A DNA stretch of 64,000 nt from Rhinopomastus cyanomelas (lineage: Eukaryota; Chordata; Aves; Bucerotiformes; Rhinopomastidae). Below are positions 57,723 through 64,000 of the stretch, piece by piece. The notes below the pieces were generated by a model that had not been told where the DNA came from, ran no database searches, and was given only the letters and a program-made list of their open reading frames with translations. The stretch is from NCBI GenBank assembly GCA_013400115.1, contig VXBP01002705.1:5461-69460 (forward strand), in the 5' to 3' direction. A program made the translations under genes and the position numbers. Numbering within the stretch: the first letter of the stretch is position 1; every line of letters starts with the position of its first letter.

Positions 57723-58003
57723 GCTCTTCTCAGTGTCATCTAGTGATAGGATAGGGGGCAATTGGTGTGAGCTGGATCATAGGAGGTTCCACATAAACAT
57801 CAGAACAAACTTCTTCACAGTGAGGGTGACAGAGCACTGGAACAGGCTGCTCAGGGGGGTTGTGGAGTCTCCTTCTCTGCAGATGTTTAAAACCCACCTG
57901 GATATGTTCCTGTGCGACTTGGTCTAGGTGACCCTGCTGTGGCAGGGAGATTGGACTAGATGATCTTTCGAGGTCCCTTCCAATCCCTAATGTTCTGTGA
58001 TCC
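57723..58003 (+). mobile_element. CR1 3' fragment, family P
   Basis: Begins at GCTCTTCTCAGTGTCATCTA, the same ORF2 base as the copy at 31312. It includes RTNFFTVRVTEHWNRLLRGV (57800-57860) and the natural ORF2 end, then the consensus UTR and a GTTCTGTGATCC end. About 280 bp, low divergence. Confidence 0.93.
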
Positions 58004-58558
58004 ATTGACCTGTTCTGTCCAGAAAACCCAGTGATGTGTTTAAGTAGTAGACAATAACTCCAGTCCATAAGCTCTGCCACAGAAAGTATGCAGATATTTC
58101 CATAGATTTGTTACGGGCTGAAAAAGGAATAAAAGCTGTGCTCAGCTGAAATGTTACAGCTAGGCTGGCATCTTGCATTCAGGGCTCATCTGGAGCTATT
58201 CAATATGAGCTGTGGCACTCATCTATCTTAAAGTCAGAGAAAATAAAGACACCTTGTGCCGGTAGATGGCATTCTGTTAATGACCTACACTCACTGAAGA
58301 ACTCTGCAGGATTTCTGCAGTAAAATACAGAGCCTGCAGCCCTTTCTGTCTGCCCTGTGGAAAAGGCAATGTTTCATTGACATAAAACAACCAGCTGCAT
58401 CCCTAGACCCTTTGCTCCCTACGCAAGCATAGCTCAGCTCCTCTCTGTACTGATGTCAGATGTGCTGGCTGATCACATACTGTCCATCTGCAATCCACTG
58501 CTCGGCAAGGATTTGCTCACCAGCCACCCCATCCTTTACATCTTCATCTACAGCACAA
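58004..58558. other. Unique sequence, nothing recognised
   Basis: About 555 bp. No gene was recognised. Confidence 0.5.
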
Positions 58559-58703
58559 AATCATAGGATCATTAATGTTGAAAGAGATCTCCAATATTAG
58601 CAAGTCCAACCGTCAACACAACACTTCCACACCCACTGAACCATGTTTCCAAGCAACAGATCTACATGGTTTTTGAACACCTGCAGGGACACAACTTCCA
58701 TCA
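58559..58703 (-). mobile_element. CR1 tail, older CR1-C/F-like
   Basis: About 145 bp of minus-strand 3' UTR and last ORF2 codons. The plus strand reads ATCATAGGATCATTAATGTT, then AGCAAGTCCAACCGTCAACA, and ACCATGTTTCCAAGCAACAG further in. It is moderately diverged and truncated near 58703. Confidence 0.85.
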
Positions 58704-61700
58704 TTTTTTCTGAAAGCAGTGCTTATGAGTAACAGACATTTCACTTGTTTTCTTACAACACTTTTCTCCTTTTGGTCAGAACACAGCAAATGAATCTCGC
58801 TTTGATCCCACTTTGCTAAACTATCGTGTTCTAAATGACTTTCATCTTAAGTATGTAGGACAGGGGGAAAATAAAGAATGGAAGGAGACTCTTGGAAAAT
58901 AGGAAAGAATGAGTACATCCATTAGAATGATTATAAATGAAAATAAACCCAGAATCAAGAGAAACTGAGTTTCCACATGCTGGTACCTTTTTGTTTATCC
59001 CAATATATAGCCTCACTTTGATCTCTTGCCCATACTAAGGTGCCCAATAGCAGACTGAAAGATACATCTCATCCATTATGACAGTTAAATTCTCAAGTAA
59101 GGAGCATTAGCCATGAAAACACAACTCGGGGCACACAGGGCTGAAATTCCAGGTCTGCCTTAAAAAGGTGAAACCATTTATTGATGTCTCAGTTTGGAAA
59201 CACCAGCCTCCAACCAAAAAGATCATTTTTCTTCATCATAGCCTGAAACCACATACTTCTGGTAGCTATAAAACTTTCAAGTAATGAGGCTTCAGGCTGT
59301 ATTACCAATCAAAATCCATTAAATGGTCTATTTAATATGGCATAAAAAATACATAAGCATTCAAATGAATTTCAACAAAAATCTAACCCATTTGAAGTTA
59401 TTCAGATTCTGCTAGGGTTTAATAGGGCTCTAGCTTATTCACTTCAAGCTGATGAAAAGCTACAAACAATGTTGTTTAAAGAAGGAATGAATAACTTTTT
59501 CTATTAGACAGCAGACGCTTATTCGAAGTTTCCACTCCTGTGAATACGTGATTTATGGTTGGAGTAACAGATTCAAAACCTGGCCGGCAGAGGAACTGCT
59601 GTACACACACTCACTTTGTGGAACTATCTTCAGATCCTAAGTACTGGCAAAAGCTCTTCCCCTCCCTCAGTCTGCTGTCTGTGCAGGAGTAAAATGCCCT
59701 CCAATAAGCAAGATTAGAACACGAGCTGAGCATTTCAACAGCAGAGTGCTGTTGTGAAAAGGAAAATGTCTATGACATAGGAGAAGGAGTCACGTCTATA
59801 TGGTACAAAACCTCACCCCTCTCTTGTACCCACACTAAGTTTTGCACTGTCTTTACTTCCAGGTGCCACAATACAAGAAAGCTGCTCACTAATGTGAAGG
59901 AATCAAAAGTAAGTTATTAAAATAAATCACTTCCAATGATATCATCATCTCCACAGGTATTTTAGCATAAACCCTGACATTTATTTTAAGCACATGGATT
60001 TTCTCATAAGCATAAAAAGTGGTCTTCTAAACCCTCATGTTTACAGATAAATGAGAGCTTATTAAAAAAGAATATTAAAACACCTCTGCAGCTGCCCATA
60101 AGCATACAAAGAGCTTGAGCCTGGTTTACAGGAAAAGAAAAATATTAGTGGAATGCTGCTATAAATCCCTTGCTGCTGTTGAAAACATAAAGAATAAACA
60201 ACTATAAAGAAAACTGCGTCTAGTGCTCAGACCAGAACTTCAGATCTCAGTGTCCATTTCTGACAAATGCTGCTGCTTTCTGCTGTGTATCTGTGCTGCC
60301 CTGTCTTTGAGGTACATATCAGAGCAAGCAGTGTGCAAGCACAGAAAGGCACAAGACCCAGATATTTTTTGCGAGCGTGAGCTGACACACCACGCACACC
60401 ATCACTGTGGAAGTGGGTAGTCAAACTGTAAATTCTGGATCAGTTTCAACTGCATTTTCTCTTAAGAGTTGCTTTTCACTTCCTACTTGCCTATTGATTT
60501 CGAGTGGTCTTTGCATCCATTTGTGAAAGAGCAATGATGCTGCTCATTCCACATCCATTGGAAATGGCTGCTATTGGCAGGCTTATACAACTGTAAAGCA
60601 GATTGTATGGCTGTGCACTTGCATTTGTGGGTTTGTGCATTCAGCTAAGTGGCTTTTCATGGCTTCATAAAGCCCCTCTCAAAAATTCTTTGGGACTGTT
60701 TCTCTGGCAGTGTCTATACCGACGCCAGATTTAACTGAGCTGCCTTACACGCCAGAGAGCAGAGTAAATTGTACAGACCTGTGGGCAGTGTCAGAGTGAT
60801 TAATGGCACACGAGGGTAGAACAGACAGCTGTCTACTGAGAAGTACACCTTGATGTTCAAGCTGTCTGCATCTAGTTTTGGGGATCCACTTAGCTACCCC
60901 TAAGACATAACACACCTTTATCCTTTCAATAGCATTATCTTCTGCCTCCCATTGCCAAACAGTGTCATCCTTCCCCTCTTTCCCCCCGTTTACCCAGTGG
61001 CATGAAGCTGAGAGGGACTCTCCTGCTGCACACAGCAGCTTCAGTCAAGCAGTTTCAGATGAGAAGGAATCTGAGGTTCCAAGAGCACCACCTTCAAATC
61101 CTCCTCTGTGGCTCTGCCCATAGTGAAAGAAACATACATATGGGATATAACCTGTAAGCTGCTTGTAGGGGCACAAAGATTTCTGCACATTTGACGTGTA
61201 AAGGCTTGAAAATTATTCACTGAAACAGTTCTCCTTGCCTTCACTGGCTCTGGGAGAGGACCTTAAATCCATACACGTCATGCCATATAGGCAATTCTGC
61301 AGGTTTATTTAAAGAGAATTTCTTTAAGGAGGATTTAAACATTCTCTTTAAGAAGTGGCTTCTTCTCCTTGTCCTGCCATACAGTTTCTGGTACAGAGAT
61401 GCTTTTTCTGTTATTAGGACAGGCCAAGAGACTTGCACATTAAGTGGGTCTTGAAAACCTCTGGCTTGCAACCTTCTTTACTGAATGCAACATTCACACT
61501 GCAAAATTTGACAGATAAAACCTGTCTGTTGACTTATTAAGTTTTATTGAAGAGGATGATCATGGAAAGAGGTGCTTAAATCAACACATCTCTGAGATAA
61601 TACATGAAAATTTTACCAAGATAACTAATGATGGAAAAATGCGATGATCACATTAAGGTCATGATTAAGATCAAACCAACAAAGCAGGAAGTTCAAGTGA

Positions 61701-64000
61701 TGACATAGTCATAGATCAGTAAATCTATGATGTAAACTCAAACACAATTACAGTAAAAATAAACTCTCTTGGTCAAGCTATTCTTTTGAAGAGGGCATGA
61801 AAAACAATTTCTTTCAAGTTTGAGGCCCCAGCTTCTATTTCAGCAGCAGTGACCCGATTGAGAAAAAGCACAGATGGATTCTTATATCCTAAAACATGAT
61901 TTGAACATTTGTTCTGGTCTAAAGTCCATGACAAGCAGTTTTAATGAAGCACCAGAATATCTTGAGTCACACCATTTATGGTAACCCTCTGCATTCACAA
62001 CGCAGCACAAGACGCTAGCTCAGACTCTCCTTTTCCCAAGTTATTTTTCTAGTAATGTGCTGTTTCACAAACACATTATCACCCACAGAACAGCTAGCTG
62101 ACACGTATTGTCTGTTACACAGGCAATGCTGTCTGCTACAATTCTGGTGCAAATTACCAACATTCCTGACTTCTGGATATCAAATTAGGCTGATGAATGT
62201 CAAGTTTAGTTCATGTCATGATGCTCCTGGTGTCACCATCCATCATGAAAGATTCAACAGATGAATCAGATTACATTTAGTCAGTGACACAATGCAATTG
62301 TTTGCACTGAATGCATTTATTCCACCTGGGCTAGAGTAGCTTTCCTCTATTAGAGTTTCATGTTCTGGTCATGGCTGCATGTTCTTTTTCTGATCAGTTC
62401 AGAACCAGCTACAGCCATTCAGTAGTTACCAAATGAAGTCAATGCTATACAGCTCCCACTGACTACACAAATAACTGCACTCTAGCAAATCAAACACAAG
62501 GCTACAAATATTAACCCTGCAAGTCTCTAGCAGAAATATTTTTTAATCTAAGGTGGGACAGGCTCATAAATAATTTACAGGAAGTTATGACTTTATATTA
62601 GCTGAGTAATATATCTGCAAGGAAGTACCAGAATCTGTGGTGTGGGCTATTCCCCTTTGAGACCCGAAATACATTTCTTACATTAAAATCTGTTGTGAAA
62701 AATATTCTAGTTGTCACGCTCCATGCACTGGAGGCATTCTAAGTGGCCTGCCACTGAGTCCCTACTGGATGATAACACTGTCCAAATTTCTCATCATTTC
62801 ACACTTTCATTCCATAGCTGCGTGCTCGTTACAGCTCACTGCTATAAAAATGGTTTTTAATGGAAAAGATCTGACAGAAGCTTTATGCTTCTTTGACAGA
62901 ATTTTTTTTGGACTCAATACCAGACTATTACTGACGTGGCTTTGGACAGGCAGCTATGAGCAGAGGAATTGCTTTGGGACGAGGATGGGGAGGAAGCTTT
63001 TATTACTATCCTCATATCTCTGAATGAAATGCCCTCAGAGTAGCAGATGAATCTTGGATGCCACTACCAGAGAACGGTGGAATCCCTTGGGGCTTACTAC
63101 CACCGTCATAGTATCAGAAAAAAGAAGTTTCCAGAAGTTAAGACCCATCCAAATCTCATGGCGACTTGTCACCATAATAGATAAACAACTCCTGGTCTTG
63201 TCGTCATCAACAGCCTGCAAAATGGCAAGCTGCCACCAGCAACCCAGGGTACCAATGCAGGGTGAGAACCCACGCTGTAGCCGTGCAAACTGAATCCAAG
63301 TGTGAAGCCGAGCAGCACAAACTGCTCTAATTACCAACAGCCACAGTTGCACCCTTGCTGAGGTCACCATGCCCTTGCATGATCCTTTGGACAGAGCTGT
63401 TTCACAGCATCAGATACATGAAAAGACAAAACATAAAATAAATCCAAAAACAGTTTGTAGCAAGAGGATTATGGTGGCCTTTGGCTAACATGGCTAAGCT
63501 GTTGTGAAACTAGGAGCTGTCTTCTGCTCCAAGAAGAGTAGAGGCAATTTCCAGGAGCTAATCTGCCTGGCTGGGCCTGGCTAAGGTGCCTCCTCATGCT
63601 TTCTACAACAGTCAGATTGTTCAGAAAGTGGCTGCATAGAGCAGTCCATGAGCTTGGCAGCATGGGGCAATCAAAGACAGGATTTCCTCACCTCCAAACC
63701 CCATGGCTACAAATCCTTAGATCAAGGCTGCTAAGTGTTGAGGAAAGAGCCATAACTGACCAGGCTCAGAACAACACTAGTAGCACACACACAAAAAGAG
63801 AAGTTGGAACTGCTCTATTAACTGTAACGCACCATTTCTACCATGTTACAAACCAGGAGCCTTGCTTGGGCAGGTTTTACCCAATACAAACTTAGTAACA
63901 AACCTCAAGATGCTAAGCACATTGCTAATAAAAGTCTGACCTCTATGAGTCCTAAGTAGCTCCTGCTGAGTTTCAAGAAGTAGGGCATTTGTTTAATTTC
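58704..64000. other. 5.3 kb unique sequence
   Basis: The longest stretch without CR1. Frames are short (111 codons at most, 63035-63370 minus) and none shows a known domain. The stretch at about 60600-60850 is of more even composition than its surroundings and could be conserved, but nothing in the sequence alone proves it. No tRNA, LTR or microsatellite of note was seen. Confidence 0.45.

Noticed and set aside
1..64000. LTR retroviruses, DNA transposons with terminal inverted repeats, tRNA genes, CRISPR arrays
   Set aside because: Looked for on both strands by eye; no paired LTRs, primer-binding sites, long inverted repeats, cloverleaf-like sequences or spaced direct repeats were found. The regular similarity between segments is explained by dispersed CR1 copies.

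Overview
The window looks like intergenic or deep-intronic DNA from a bird nuclear genome. This rests on its AT-leaning, gene-poor sequence and on about 27 distinct copies of the CR1 (chicken repeat 1) non-LTR retrotransposon, most ending in the CR1 3' signature (ATTCTATG-type octamer repeats, or GTTCTGTGATTCTGT). CR1 density is high for a bird, which fits lineages with CR1 expansions such as woodpeckers and allies; that placement is an inference. I recognise no host protein-coding gene, tRNA, rRNA, LTR retrovirus, CRISPR array or operon. The long open frames are either CR1 ORF2 pieces or chance frames.

CR1 copies fall into groups. Family P is the most numerous, with a tail containing GGACTAGATGATCTTTCGA; copies lie at 5657, 9282, 12861, 15606, 23946, 31312, 36361, 42885, 43484, 51391, 52128, 52961 and 57723, plus one inside a nested block at about 47.76-48.77 kb. 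Family Q is the 1.3 kb minus-strand copy at 38091-39428, which keeps an open reverse transcriptase frame. Family R has an unusual double 3' tail (4714-5132, its assembly duplicate, and 30007-30708). Older copies of CR1-C/F/Y/B-like character lie at 11924, 17915, 21488, 27205, 32980, 44031, 46007, 47712/48774 and 58559. Very old CR1/L3-like relics are seen at 694-845 and 17500-17720.

Layout: 0-4.7 kb is mostly unique sequence. At 4.7-8.8 kb two blocks (613 bp and 1057 bp) each occur twice and are bounded by single N bases, best read as a false (haplotype) duplication in the assembly. From 9 to 28 kb scattered CR1 pieces lie in unique sequence. At 29.0-30.7 kb a CR1 carries endonuclease on one side and the RT C-terminus on the other side of a 146-base N gap. 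At 38.1-39.4 kb lies the best preserved RT copy. At 47.7-49.6 kb one CR1 is inserted inside the RT frame of an older CR1. From 51 to 58 kb there are more CR1 pieces, including one cut by a single N. From 58.7 to 64 kb I see only unremarkable unique sequence.

No new gene system is evident. The observations most worth following are the false duplication, the double-tailed CR1 lineage, the nested CR1 insertion, the intact RT frame, a phased triplet of GTTAAT boxes near 3.25 kb, and two weak candidate exons (26884-26990 and 52365-52491).
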